A stretch of DNA of 64,000 nt from Dreissena polymorpha (lineage: Eukaryota; Mollusca; Bivalvia; Myida; Dreissenidae). Within the stretch, counting starts at the first letter, position 1, and every line of letters begins with the position of its first letter. The notes below the pieces were generated by a model. It saw nothing but the letters and a program-made list of their open reading frames with translations, had not been told where the DNA came from and searched no databases. The stretch lies in assembly GCF_020536995.1 (NCBI RefSeq), contig NC_068358.1:46293085-46357084 (forward strand), in the 5' to 3' direction. Both the position numbers and the translations under genes were made by a program. Shown one piece after another: positions 37,501 to 52,500 of the stretch.

Positions 37501-40500
37501 CAGAATAAATTTGAATGACAATTTGTTGTTTCAGTTGTATAATGAAAAAAACTTGGACAATAGAATAATTCTCGTGGACATGAAGATATTTTCAATTGAG
37601 GCGGTAAAAGTTTTGATATTGTCACACTCTTGAAACTAAGTTTGAAAAAAAACCTGCACAAATGAAACTGTCCTACTTACATAATCAAAGTACTCGTGCC
37701 CAGCCAGGTTGAGTGCCAAGTAGAGGTCCTCACCAGGTGTGAAACCCAGTCTGCCCATAGACTCCTGAGGTCACAGAAACAAATACAATAAAATGAGGCC
37801 CATTCTTAAAATCTTGGCTTAATGCATGTGCATAAAATGTCGTCCCAGATTAGCCTTTGCAGTCAGCACATGCTAATCTTGGACAAAACTTTCCGCTTTT
37901 AGGGTATTTTTTGTAGAAAGGAAGTCTCTTCTATGTGAAAATCTAGTTCAGGCAGAAAGTGTTGTCCCTGTAATACCTGTGTGCACTGCAAAGGTTCATC
38001 TGAGATGGCAATTTGTGTCTCGTTCTGAGAAAATTGGGCTTAATAAATGTGCGTAAAGTGTCGTCCCAGATAAGCCTGTGCAGTCCGCTTAAACTAGATT
38101 TTCGGTAAAAAGGGACTTCCTTAAAACTAAAAATACCATTAAAGCGGAAAGTGTCGCCCCTGATAAGCCTGTGCGAACTGCACAGGCTAATCTGGGACGA
38201 CACTTTACACACATGCATTATGCCCAATTTTCACAGAACAAGACACATTTATGCACATGCAGTAAGTACATTTTTCTAATAACTTGGCTCAACTATTATA
38301 CTATACACAAGTTTGCCTTTTGTTTTCTAATAGTTTTATGCCAAAGTAGACTTTTGATCTGTTAGTGTGACCTTGACCTTTGGGGTTACATTGTTTTGAT
38401 GGTCTAAAATTGTGCCAAGTTATTTAAAATCCATCGATAGTTTGCAAAATTATAGCAAAGACCAGAATTTTCAATCTGTTTTACAGCCAAAATTGACTTT
38501 CACCATCTATGTGTGATATTTACCTTTGAGGTAGGGAGACAGACAACATGGCCTCTTATAATGATATACATTAAATTTTGTGTCAAGTTATTTTAAAATC
38601 CATTAATATTTTGCAAAAATATTGCTGGTACAGGAACTTTTGACACAAGTATAAATATACTAACATAGAGATGGACAGTGCAACTGTTATATGCCATTGT
38701 ATTTAAATCTTGGCATAAAAATGGGCACTATATTAAAGAAATAACATTGATCACACACTTCCAACACATGACAGTTTTGTTTGAGGTCACCAAAAAAAGA
38801 CAGGTGTGGTTTCAAATAGGTATTCAAGTTTTCCCCCACAGCACAAGACCTCGCCATAATGATCGAATTCAAACAGTAAAAACTAAACAGATGGAAAGTG
38901 TAAAAAAAATCCAAATGTGTTCAAACTTTCTTGCGTCAGGTAAAGTATTGTATTAGTAGAGCTGGGACACACTCTGGGTTCATACTGACATACATAATGC
39001 AGCTCAGGTCTTCAAGGACCTCATAAACTTTAACCCATTTATGCCTAGTAAACTCTCCCATCCTTTTGAATTGGATCAATTTATTTCCAAAATATGGGAT
39101 GTCTAGTATTTCTATTAGGGATGAGAGAGGTTAAAAAAATCATTAATCGGTTAACCTTTTTCCATAACCGGTTATGAACAGGTTAACCGAAACGCATTAA
39201 GCAATTAAAAGGATTTAGAGTACGTAAAAATGTCATACCGCTCGAACCGCTCCGTAGAAACAAAAAAAAATTCAAAAATTAAACTCGCTTGCGTTGATAA
39301 TATGCCATTTTTGTAATAAAATGTATTATACAATTTATTTTAACAATTTTGTAAATGTATGCTATATATATTTTTATTTTTCCTGCGTAAATGCATAGGA
39401 GTAAAAAATTAAAGAACTACGCAATGTTCATTTTCACGTGTTAGCTCTATTAACTAATTTTTGGTTGGGCTGCTTATATTACGTTCGCTTCATATCGCTC
39501 ACAAAACTTTGTTTATTCCGTTTTAATTTTTGAAACTCAAATTGGCTTAATATAGAACTGTTGTTTTCCCTTTCAATACGATGTAAAGTGGGTCATCGGT
39601 GTTCAAGGAATCTGCATCTCTTCTTATTCAATACTTACATATTTCGTTGTTTGAATTTTAGCGTTTGTAGCCGAAGTAGCATCGTTTGATTTTCATTATA
39701 CAATTAAAAAATGAGGGTAAAATAAAGGACATAAATGCATATTAAATTAATTTTGAACGAAATGTAAGTTGAATATTTAACATAATTAGTACATTTTTTT
39801 AATAGCGAAGTAACTAAGTATTATGATCTTAGATACTTAAAGTTACGTATGTTTGTTAACGTACCATAGCGGGCAAATTTTAAGAAATTACACAAATACT
39901 AAATTTAACGGTTTTATTTTAAAAATATTTTCAATTGATGTTTAATTATCTAATTAGTTAACAGTTTCTTAAATAAACCTTGCATCAGACAGTAATGGTG
40001 GAATCGTGGGACATAAATTATCATAATGATATTAATTTTTGATAAACAAAAACGACGCTAACTCGTCAAGATTCTAACTACGAATTCTTGATAAATTTGT
40101 TAAATATAAACACGGTATTTTCACGAGAAACGGTGTTGGATATTGGTTAACAAAACATGAAAATAAGCCGTCCAATGTCACAACTGTTTTTTATCGCGAG
40201 TTCAATAAACCTGTCAATTACGTCTTCCCTAATAGCTCCCACTCACCCCATTTCGCTAGTTAAATTTTAGCGAGTAAAAAAAACCAAGAGTGTTAGTTAT
40301 TAAAACGTACCCCTTATTTGTTATCACAAAGGTATTGATTAATTGCTTTATTAGTTTGATTGTTGACACGTTATTTATAACCGTCGATGGAGTGGCATGT
40401 TGTTCTTACTTAGTTAGAACAACATGCCGCTCCAACTGAGTCACCAGCGCAAGTTGGCAGTGTGTCACGCGAAAAAGTAAAATCGTACGAATTATTTCAT

Positions 40501-43500
40501 TAAAAAAAAAATCAATTATTTTTTCAGGTTAATCTTTTCCCTTAAATGTAACTGGTTCGTTTCGATAGGTTAACCAGTTAACCTCTTGCATCCATAATTT
40601 CTATATTTATAATATTTTTTACAGAAATTCCTTTAAGCAAACAGCACAGACCCTGATGAGATGCCGCATCATGTGGCGTCTCATCTGGGTCTACGCTGTT
40701 TGCCCAGGCCTTTTTTCTAGAAGCTCGGCATAAATGGGTTAAAATACCCCCCCACACACCAGGATCATGTCCAACCCCTGCTCTGGTCTGTCGAACGGCA
40801 TCATCAGCGCTCCAATGTCCGTCACATTCTTGATCTGTATCTGTTGACAGTGAAAGTAGTGAGTTAGAGCACTTAGTTGAGTCTATATATCCGTAGAAAT
40901 AATTGTTCATGAGAATTAGATTGTAAAACAAGCAGCACAAGAGAAGACGTATAAAGAATTGTGAAGAGTCTGTAGCAATAAATTTAGGTCACAAGTATTG
41001 AGTAAAGAGAATACTGCTGTCTCTCTTTCAATCGTTTTTTAAATACCAGGCATTAAAACAAGCAGCAAAAAAGGAGAATGATAAAGAATTGTGATGATCC
41101 TGTAGCAATATCAGTTGGTCACCAGATCTTATTTAAAAACAAGATGTGTTTGAGAAACACTATGCGCCCCCCCCCCATGTATTTGACCTTTGACCTTGAA
41201 GGATGACCTTGACCTTTCACCACTCAAAATGTGCAGCTCCATGAGATACACATGCTTGTCAAATATCAAGTTGCTATCTTCAATATTGCAAAAGTTATGG
41301 CCGATGTTAAAGTTTGATGCAAACAAACCATCAAACAAACCAACAAACAGACAGGGCAAAACAATATGTCCCCCAGTAGAGACTGGGGGACATAAAAATA
41401 GGTCATTATTGTTTTAAAAAATGTGTTTGTTTTCTGCTTCCTTTTTGATTCAATGAGCTCAAAATGAACTCTTGTCTGTATTGCTTTTTTTAATTTGACT
41501 AAAATTGTACTGGTTTGACCAAATAAATTGGTTCATGTACAAAGCATGTGCACATTATGTCACCTCTGCAAAATTTGATACCAGGTAAAAATGTTATACT
41601 TGTTGGTAAAATGTCCTATTTGTATTTAAAATCAATTTTCCAAAATATAATACAACTGCAATGCATTCATAAAGTATTAACTCTTTCAGTGCTGGAACCG
41701 AATTTTGAAGGCCTTTGCAAATAGTTTGGATCCAGATGAGACGCCACAAAACGTGGCGTCTCATCAGGATCCAAACTGTTTGCTATTCTGATAGTATTTT
41801 TTGAAAAAAATCGAAAAAAATGCTAATTTAAGAAATTCAGCAGATGACATTTTAGCAGACGACAAATTTCCCAGCATGCAAAGGGTTAAAAGTCAACTTC
41901 AGATGGCAATATACAAATGCAAGTATCTTTAGTGAAACTGCAAAACTAAATGGGAAGTAATCTCCCTGTGTTGCTTCCAAAAGTCCAAATGTATCAAGTT
42001 ATCCATATTGGTTATTATCAGATTAACAGACATCCAACATTCACTTCCATGATTTATTCATGTTACTTTAAGAAAGCTGTTGTATCAAATAGGTTTTCTT
42101 AACACTTGAAACTTTTCAATCAAATAAAATCTATTAATAACTTGGTGTTTCAGATTGAAACAATTACTACTAAATCTGAAAAAAACTTAAACTGTGACCA
42201 TGACAAAAAAGGGATAAAAAATAAACACCCACTGGGATTTTAAGCACAACAAAGAAAATGTATAGCAATATAGCAATAACATTTTGGTCCATAAAGACAT
42301 TCTGTCAAGTTCATCATTTAAGGTCATCAAAAGCTGACTGTATAAAAATATCAGTAAAGGTGAACAAGCATGTAACGGCTTCTACAAGAAGTGATAAGTT
42401 CTGACTTGTAACAACAATTATAATTTGCATGGGCCGTGAGGAAGTGACTAGCTACACCAAAACAGCATCACAAAATTCTGGAGCAGATGATTCTAAATGG
42501 TCAAATATTAAAATATATATGCCAAAGTATTATATATAAGCTTAACTTTGGGAAAACAGGGCCTAATGCATATGCATACAGTTTCATTCTACATCACACA
42601 GGCTAATCAGGGATGATATTTCCAGCTTTTATGTGCTTTTTTCAGTTAAAGGAGTCTCTTCCTCACAAAAATCCAGTTTATCCAAAAGTATCATCCTTGA
42701 TTAGCCTGAGCCAACTGCACAGGCTAATCTGGGACAACTTTTTATGCACATGCATTTAACCCTGTTTTCCCAGAGCGCAGCTCTTGTTATATTATACACT
42801 AAAGTACCAAATGTAGCAAAAACAAATATATAACACAACCCCTGAGAGCTATGCAGAAATTGATTTGATCAAATGAAAAAATTGAATTGCATAAAAATGG
42901 AGCTTATAAACATTAAAATTATGATTTTCTTGCTACAAAATACACTATTTAATTACAATGATTACGAATTAAACAAATAAATCAAATCATTTAATATCAA
43001 AATACCATTTAAATGGAATCTTTAAAAAAACTGTAGTTTCAATATAATGTTTGCATATTGTACTGAAACTTATACACAAAGTAACAATACCTTTTGCATA
43101 CCTTAATTGAACATTTTATAAAAAAAATAGAAGTCAAAAGCATGGTGTTCAATGATTCAAAATTGTCATTTGAAGAATGGCCAATGACATAACATGGCAA
43201 GCTGTGATAGGGCCCTAAGTAGTGTCAGATAAAAAACACAAAATGCATACCATCTCCTCAACTACATCCTGTGCCTTGAGTAGAAAAAATACAGAAAATA
43301 CTGAGAAAATGTGCAAGACATACCTTCTCATTTTTGTTTTTAGCCACATTCTAAAATTATAGGGATGCTTAATAACAAAGATGCTCAGTTATATAAGTGG
43401 CTTGATATAAGCTTCACTCATTGAAATTTTTCGAGAACAACTTCAAATAGAAACTTAATAAAGTGAAAGAGAGCAGAAAATAGTCTATCACAAAACAAAT

Positions 43501-46500
43501 ATGTTTTATTTTACATGTCAGGCCTTATTTTTAAATTTCATGGTTTTATAAATAAAAAATGTGTGTTACAAGATATGTGATCATATATTAAATAATTTTT
43601 AACGCAAATAATAGCAATTTATGTCTGATAGTGACAGATATATGAGAACCCTGCAGAGTTGATTATAAACCCCCCAAAACAGAAATTTAAGTAGTAATAT
43701 GCTTAATAAAATATCCGAACATCCAATAACCTATTAAATGAACAATGGTTTTATGAAAATGTATATTTCATTGAGGATCAATATGTTGAGTACAAACAAT
43801 CTAAAAAAAGAATGACTGTATGCATTTGTTGTATGCACAAAAAAATGGGAAAACAGTTACCCCATTTTTGCCCATGATGGCTTTGATGATATCGTTGTAG
43901 ACAGCCACTATCTTTGGAATGCTCTAAAATCAAATGTTATACACTGTAATTATTAAAGTGCATATCACAGTAGCATGATTATTGAGTTTACAATTTACAA
44001 TAAATTTACCATCTTATAAGTAATTATAAAACAATATTAATATCATTAAAAACTGCTCTTTGCAAAACAAGCCATCTAAAGCTCCAAACTATCCTTGTAC
44101 AAACTTGCATGCAGGATGAGCAATACAATATAGCATTTTCCATTTTTAACAATTTGAGCTGAGATCTAGTAGCCAAACAATCAATAGGAATAATTGTAAT
44201 CATACTTGGCCTATAATCAAGTACTAGGCATGCATGGGGATTTAACTATTGTCCATTTTGACCTTGACCTTAAGACCAAAGGGCTAAATCATACATAAAG
44301 ATCCTTTACCATATAATCAAGAAAAACCGAACTATTAAATCTGATGAAATGGGGCCAAAGAGCTGCAAAGTAATTGCCAAACATACTCTTTTAGTTTGTT
44401 TTATACAGTTTTGGTGTTTACATTTGACCCGAAACGTACATATTTCCTCTTAAAGTCACAAAAGTCTAGCTCTATGACTTTCTACTTATTATGCTATTGC
44501 TCCAACAAGGTTGATATTATTATTGGGTGTTGTCATCATAGTTTTGTGAGTTTGACCTTGACTTTTGACCCAACGATAACAAAATAACTAACATTCCAAT
44601 ACCATGGACAATGAGCTTACAAGACAAGTTTCAAAACTCAAGACTCAAAGGATGCAACAATATTTCCTAGCCAAGCTTTTGCATCTCCATGTCAATCATG
44701 TGAAATCTGTTTGTAAATTTGACTGCAACCTTTGAGCGACATTAAAAAGGACTCCTCCGTTAATCATTACCAACTTTTCAGCCAATTTTAAAGAACCCAT
44801 AAATGTGTTAATGCTGCTTGGTAAATGTTTGATCAACTGAGAGACCCAAAATCCAGATTTACAGCCCTGCTCTCAACCAAACCTAGCATACCTGGCAAGG
44901 ATTAAGCCTAAGAATGAATCTGTAAATATTGACATTTAATGGGATGTTAGTGACAGGGTCTAGACCCATGGGTGTACTTTTTTGTTATGTGCCACACAAA
45001 TCCAACTGACTAATGGAAGGACTGAAAGACCTACTTTCTCAACAATGGATACTCAAGAGATCACTTCGTTGCTAACTATAATGTCATTTTAAGAGAAGAT
45101 GTTGTTTAAAACAAGAGATGTGTTTGTGAAACACAATGCCTCCTACTGCGCAGCTTTAAAGCCATATATTTGACCTTTGACCTTCAAGGATGACCTTGAC
45201 CTTTCACCACTCAAAATGTGCAGCTCCATGAGATACACATGCATGCTAAATATCAAGTTGCTATCTTCAATATTGCAAAAGTTATGACCCAGGTTAAAGT
45301 TTTGGGACAGAATGACAGACAGACAGAATGACGGACAGACAGGCCAAAAACAATATACCCCCGATCATTAGATCCAGGGGCATAAAAAATGCATAACAAA
45401 TGTTTTGTGTTCACAGGCCAGGGGCAGTACTACCTCACTGAGTGGTTTGCCAGGGGCTGGGACCACCATGTACTCCTTGATAGCGTTGGCCTTGCCAGGG
45501 GCTGAACGGCCGCTCTGGAAGATAGTTACCATCGGCAACGGCATCCTGTACTGCTTTGGAGCCTGCAGTTGAACATTGAAATACAAATTGGTCATGTCTT
45601 CAGGAAATTTCAATAAATCAATACATGCATTGCAAAATATCAGAACTTAATATGTTTTAAGGCTCACCATTAACGGTAGTGTGATTGTTTGCTTCAAGCA
45701 AAATAAGATCTAAGACACTGTCCACTTTTAGTGAAATTTTTGGCTAAAGGAAGTCTCTTTCACACGGGAATCGAGTTTTAGCAGAAAGTGTCACCCCAGA
45801 TTATCCTGTGTATACTACACAGGCTAATCTGGGACAACACTTAACATACATGCATCAAGCGAAGTTTTAACAGAACAAGGCCCAAATATTCTGATCAAAA
45901 AGCCCACACTACACCCCTGAACTGCCTCTGATATTCATATTATATTCCACACAGCAAGCATTGATGCGAGCAAACCTGGCCAAATCTAAGCTGCGCGATG
46001 TACTCATACAGCTCTGTTCCCATGGCGCAGGCTCCTGCCACACACAAGGCCTGGCTGACCGCGCTGACGCATGCACTTCCCTCCACCAGCTTCTCTTTGG
46101 GTTCATCAGGAACTATGACCACCGGTGGTCCTCCCTTCCCACCTTTTCCTCTAGAAAACATGAAATGATTAACTCTTTCAGTGCTGGAAACGCATTTTGA
46201 AGGCCTTTGCAAACAGTTTGGATCCAGATGAGCTGCCACAGAACATGGTGTCTCATATGGATCCAAACTGTTTGCTATTCTGATAGTATTCTTTGAAAAA
46301 AATCGAAGAAAATGCTAATTTTAGAAATTCAGCAGACGAAATTTTAGCAGATGACAAATTTCCCAGCATGCAAAGGGTTAACCCTTTACAACTCAGATAC
46401 CAATTGTGTTCTTTTTGTAGTCCCTTTGAAAATCATATTAATTTAAAATAGATTCAAGCTTTAAAAGCTTCATCTCCATCCCTGATACAGCAATGAGCAG

Positions 46501-49500
46501 CAAACAACATAAATCCTAAACAGCCTGGAAGTTACTTGCAGGCTGTACTGGTTTTATGTTGATTGCAGTCAAAGCCATTTTCAAATTGCTTCTGCCAGGA
46601 AAAGGATTAAGATAAGCACTTTGTGATGTAATCAAAATGATGTTATACATTGCTGTTCATTCATCACACTGCAAGTTTCTGAGAATGTCATATTGTGGTA
46701 CTTGAGTAAGATATGCATATTTATACAGATAACATCACTGTGTAATGATTATGCTCCCATTTTTTTAAGACACAAAAAGTGTGTTTATTCAGATACAAAC
46801 TTATTTTGAAGCGGAAAATCTATGCAACAAGTGAAGTATTCATTCAACTTAAAATTCATGATTGGCAATAGTCTGTCAGAAAAAAACTACTTCAGTATTA
46901 TGTATTATGTTAGTATAATGGTTTCATGAATCACTACCATACATGTGAAATAAGTTGAAGCTCAAAATATTTTTTTTAAGCATTATTAAAAAAGAATAGA
47001 GCACAGCAAAATGTGAACATGCAATCTATAAAGGCACATAAGCAAGACGGATCCATCTGCTGATATTTGGTTATAATGAACCAACACTGAAAGCAGATTT
47101 GCAATGGCAAAAGGGAGTCAATCATTGTTTGGGGTTAGTTGAAAAATTATGTTAACAAGAGCTGAAGCCTTAAATGCGCTCCACGCAAGGAATAATCTTC
47201 AAACAACCCCCTTACTTTTTGGAGTCTCTAGCACTCGCCTGAGACCTTCAACAACATACAATTGGGTTTTTACATTATGATATCAATGATTTTTACATTA
47301 TATTAACATATCACCAGAAACCAGGGGCGTAGGTAATTGGGAGGCAGGGAAGGCGGCCGCCTCCCCAACATTTCTGCTAGTTGTCGTTATATAAATAAAA
47401 CATTAAATCTCCAAGAATTGCCGGCCCAAAACCAGCATTTTTGTAATCATGCGCCGTAAGTGCAGAAGCCATGTGTCCTCTCTCCGTCTGCTCCAAGGTT
47501 GCCAATAGTGATGTGTCAATATCCCTTGTTAGGTGTCATAAACCAGGGGCCCGGGAAAATGTCATTGCGTAAATTGTTGTTTTGTTCTTTTCCGTGATTG
47601 CACTGTCTGTGTTTTGATTAAGGACAGGCTATTCTTTTATTTTAATTGATCGCTTTAATCCAAAGGTCACTGCCACTTAAAACAATTTTGAGTAAATATA
47701 CGCGTGAAAAACATTAATTTGATTGAAAATATTTTTGTTCTCTTAGTATAACATTTATTATTTGATTAGAAATCATTGAAACAAAATCATATATGTAATT
47801 GTTTAATGTTCAAAATGAGCATTCCTAATCAGTTCTAGGGACATAAACAAGAGCTGTCAGAGGACAGCGCGCTCGCCTATTCGAGTGCTTGACAGTATAA
47901 CGTAAGCCATCATGGGGAAATTGTTCATATTCAATGATATTTCAAAAATAAAAAAAGGAAATAAATAAAAAATAAAAATGTGGGGGTGGGGGGGGGGGGG
48001 GTTGAGAGGGGAATATAATGTGGGGTGTGGTCATTTATTACACGATCTTTCAAAAAAAAAAAAAAAATGATAATAAAAAAAATTGGGTGGGGGGGGGGGT
48101 GAGGGGGGTATAATGTGGGGTGTGGTAATTTATAAGATGATGTTTAAACAAAAAATGGGGGGAGGGAGGTTGGGGGGGGGGAGGGATTCTGGGTAGGGGC
48201 ATGGGGTATTGTTTGGGTGGAATCCATTGTGGTATTCAGGTAAGTGTTGTTTGTCAAAGAAATAAAAAAATGTGATCATAAATAAAGAAGTTATGGCAAT
48301 TTAAGCAAATTGTTCAATTATCTAAGTGTAAAAGGGGCCATAATTATGTCAAAATGATTGATACAGTGGTCTGCTCTTGTTTATAGGTTGGGGTCATGTT
48401 GGTAAACAAGTATACAACATATAAAAGCAATATGTCAAAGGATATAGGAAATATTTGGGGTAGTACGCAAACTTTAACATAGATTTATCAATAATATGCA
48501 TATTCTAAGTATAAAAGGGGCATTAATTATAACAAAATGCTTGATAGAGTTGTCTGCTCTTGTTTATAGGTTGGAGTGATGTTGGTAAACAAGTATGCAA
48601 AATATGAAAGCAATATGTCAAGGGACAAAGAAAACAAGTCTATTGTCAAGCAATATGGTCCCTTACCGGCTCCACCATTGTCAGAAATTCCACCATTTTT
48701 AGATTTTTTTGGGGGGGTTACCATAGCAACAACAACTTTTGACGTAGGAACAAAATGAAATGATGTGCATAATGTCCATTTGCCATATATCCATGTTGCA
48801 ATTTTCATGAAAAAATATTAAGAACTTTTAAAATTATCACAGGATTCAGAAAACCACCATTTTCAGCAGTATTTCTAGTCTTTGTTGCCATAGCAAGCAG
48901 AATTTTTGACGTAGGAACAAAATGAAATGACGTACATAATGTCCATATTGCCATCTATCCATGTGTCAAGTTTCATGAAAAAATATGAAGAACTTTTAAA
49001 GTTATCGCAGGTTCCAGAAAAGTGTGACAGACTCACAGACTCACAGAGTGCAAACCATAGGTCCCCTCCGGTGAAACCGGTAGGGGACAATAAATGGGGT
49101 AGCACGAAAACTTTAACATTTGCTGCATATTCTAAGTGTAAAAGGGGCCATAATTATAACAAAATGCTTGATAGAGTTGTCTGCTCTTGTTTATAGGTTG
49201 GCGTCATGTTGGTAAACAAGTATGCAAAATATGAAGGCAATATGTCAAGGGACAAAGAAAATATTTGGGGTAGTACGAAAACTTTAACATTTGCTTGCTA
49301 ACGCTAACGCAAACGCTAATGCCGACGCCGGGATGAGTAGGACAGCTTCACTATATATATTTTATATATAATAGTCGAGCTAAAAATGAGTTATGCCTAA
49401 ATTTTTGTTTATTTAACTTAATTTAATAATATTTATTCATCCTGGTTCAGTATTTTAATAGTGCTTAAAATGTGGATATATTCTTTACTAATCATGTCAT

Positions 49501-52500
49501 ATTGTATTGGTTGTTGTGTATTTTCATGTGGTTATTTATTACAGTCTTCCCATTTCAGGTGTTAAACATGTTCATCAGTAATACAATATTAGTGTTGTGA
49601 ATGTAATGTTAATGTAATTATTCCTCATATCATTGTTAAACTCTGTCATTAAAATACATTAACATTTACTTTATTTTATGTTTGAAATAGCACGAGTGTT
49701 TGGAAAGACAATATAACTGATGAGATTTCTGGGTCGTCGTCGGCGGCATTGGACAAACTGATTTCATAACAAACTGAGAGTGAGACAAAAATCGAGCACC
49801 ATATTAATTGTAAATGTAATTTTTTTCGGAACCACAGGAGAAGACAACCCTCTCAAACGAATCCCTTTATGTTCCCAGTACAGAAACTGGACCGCCTCCC
49901 CAATGTTTGGAGGTTATCTACGCCCCTGGAAACCAAAATCGAGAACATTGTTTGTCACCACATATTGAATGAATGAGTACTTTTGAAGGTTGCTAATAAG
50001 TTTTTAAATGTCAGCACGAATTTCAAAACAGTTGCTACATCATCGCACCTACTTTCCTGGCATACTTGCAAAAATCATTTTTACGCTTGGACAATGGATA
50101 CACAAGCAATATAATGCTTCACCTTAATTTTCTTAAATTGCTATATCTAAATTTGATACCAGTAAAAACAAGCAAATTCATTGAATTGATATCCCCCGCC
50201 AATATGCTTCTGGAAACAAAAGTGTTATGTTTGACACTCAAGAAAGCATTTTTTCAAGATACAAAGGGCGATAACTCCGTTATTAAGAGATGGTGTACAA
50301 TGCTATTTGGCGTGCATCATCCTCTTATCCATATATATACTTATACCAAGTTTCAATGTCATCCGCCAAAGCACTTCCAAGATATGGCTCTGAACACAAA
50401 AGTGCCGGACGGACGGAAAGACGGACGGATGGACGGACAACGCCTAAACAATATCCCTCCGCCTATGGCGGGGATAATAAGGTAAGTAATATGAAGACAA
50501 AATTTTAAAAGTGAACTATGTAAGAAAATATTTTGAAACATTCATCACAAAAAAAAATATTGTTTATAAATCATAATGACATATAGTGATTGTCAATGAA
50601 TCCCATAAAAAACTGGGGAGGCAAAGCCTTACTTGTTTATAGTTCAACTGTGAAACTCAATCAATTCCATAGCACTACATTTAATTTATAAGATAAGCTT
50701 ACTTTCCAGACTTTGGTTTCTCCGACTTGGCAGCACCGCTTCCGGGAGTTTTTCCATCAGGGTCGACAGCCTCTCCAGCGGCATTGTCCTCTGCCTCCCG
50801 AGCTAGCCTCTCTTCCTCTGCTTCCTTCAGCTCCTCTATGTAACCACTGAAAACATTTACATATGGGCTGTGCTTTGTGAAAAGGGGGTTTAATGCATGT
50901 GCATAAAGTGTCATCCCAGATTAGCCTGTGCACAGGCTAATCAGGGACAACACTTTCCGCTTTTATTATACTTTTCGTTTAAATTTAGTCTCATCTTTGC
51001 CAAAATCTAGTTTTGGCAGAAAGTGTCGTCCCTGATTAGCATACCCAGCTCATATGTAATATACTGCCAAAGGAATACAACTGTTGGATTTTGCCAACAT
51101 CAACCTCCGACAGGAGTGACAATATATTCTCTGAATTTCCAGGAATTCTATATTTGCATTTACTTGTGAATTGTTGTTAAAGTTTCAATTGTCTGTTCAT
51201 GCTCTGAGAAATCACAGACAAAACATTAGTAAATTTTGTCACAGATAAGCAGAAATCCCCTTACGTGTTAATTTTATTGGAGTAAGAACAAGACATGCAT
51301 TAGTTTAAGTAATTTAGTTTAATTACTACAAGTTATGGCAGACTGCAGATTGCTGTATTCATTAATATCTGAAACGATGTATCATGTAACTAACATTTTG
51401 GTCTAACAAAAAAACTTACATAATGTGGAAGCTCACAATATGGTCCTTTATACTCATACAAAGTTGCATCAACCTAAAGCTTAAGAACTTTTGTAAATTT
51501 GTCATAAGATCCAGATTTTAGTAATCATTTATTCCTGTAACCATAGCAACCACAATTTTTGCCAGACACATTTTTTTCCCATGTGGCCCTTTATCTAGCT
51601 ACCGAGTTTTATCAAACTGGCTTAAATACTTTTTATATTATTGCATGATCTAGATTTGGAAGAACACATGGACGCCCAGACATAGACTGACATGAACGAA
51701 TCTAGGATAAACCCTAGGGTATCCCCCTCTGTTTACACCCTTTAGGAGACGACAAAATTAGACCATTGATTTTGTTTTCTCTCAGACTCCAATATGATCA
51801 CATCAAGGAAAAGAAAGGCTGACTTGCTCGTAATATGTTTCTTTGTTAATTTCGAATTAAATAATCTCGAGTTATGTATGTTTAATTTTTAGTTTATTTG
51901 GTATGTTGACAAACAAGGTATCTATCCTCTTTAAGGTGACATTTCCTTGAGTCACATAAGTAGATGACTCTATTTTTTATGAAAATCCAGTCGGGTTATG
52001 AGATTAGCTTATGCTTGTGTGTGTTGGATTCATGTGTGCACTGCAATAACGATTAATGAAATGTCATACAGCGACTTAAAACAACAGACGAAAGTATCAA
52101 ACTATTTGGATTGATTGAAGGACGGAAGGACAGACAGAAGGACAGATGGAACAAGAGATGATAAAGGGACAATCTATACCACCCTCTTTAAGTGTAAGCA
52201 AAACAACACACAAAAATGTCAATGATTGTTAAAATCTCTCAATTATTGTATATACCATACGATTTTATCAAGTTCCTCCTGGTTATTTGGTTCCCTGTCT
52301 TTCAATCTTGCACACAATTCAGAGTTTATGATCTGCAAGGCAGCCTGCACATTTTTCTCGCGTTCATTTGCCTCCTCTTCCATCTCCTCTGGCTTGGTAG
52401 TTTCAGGGAGGCTGGGATTCACTGAAGAGCTCACAGTGGAGCTCATCATCTGCAATAACATTCAATTTTTTTTAGAATTTTAAGAATAATATAAAATAGA

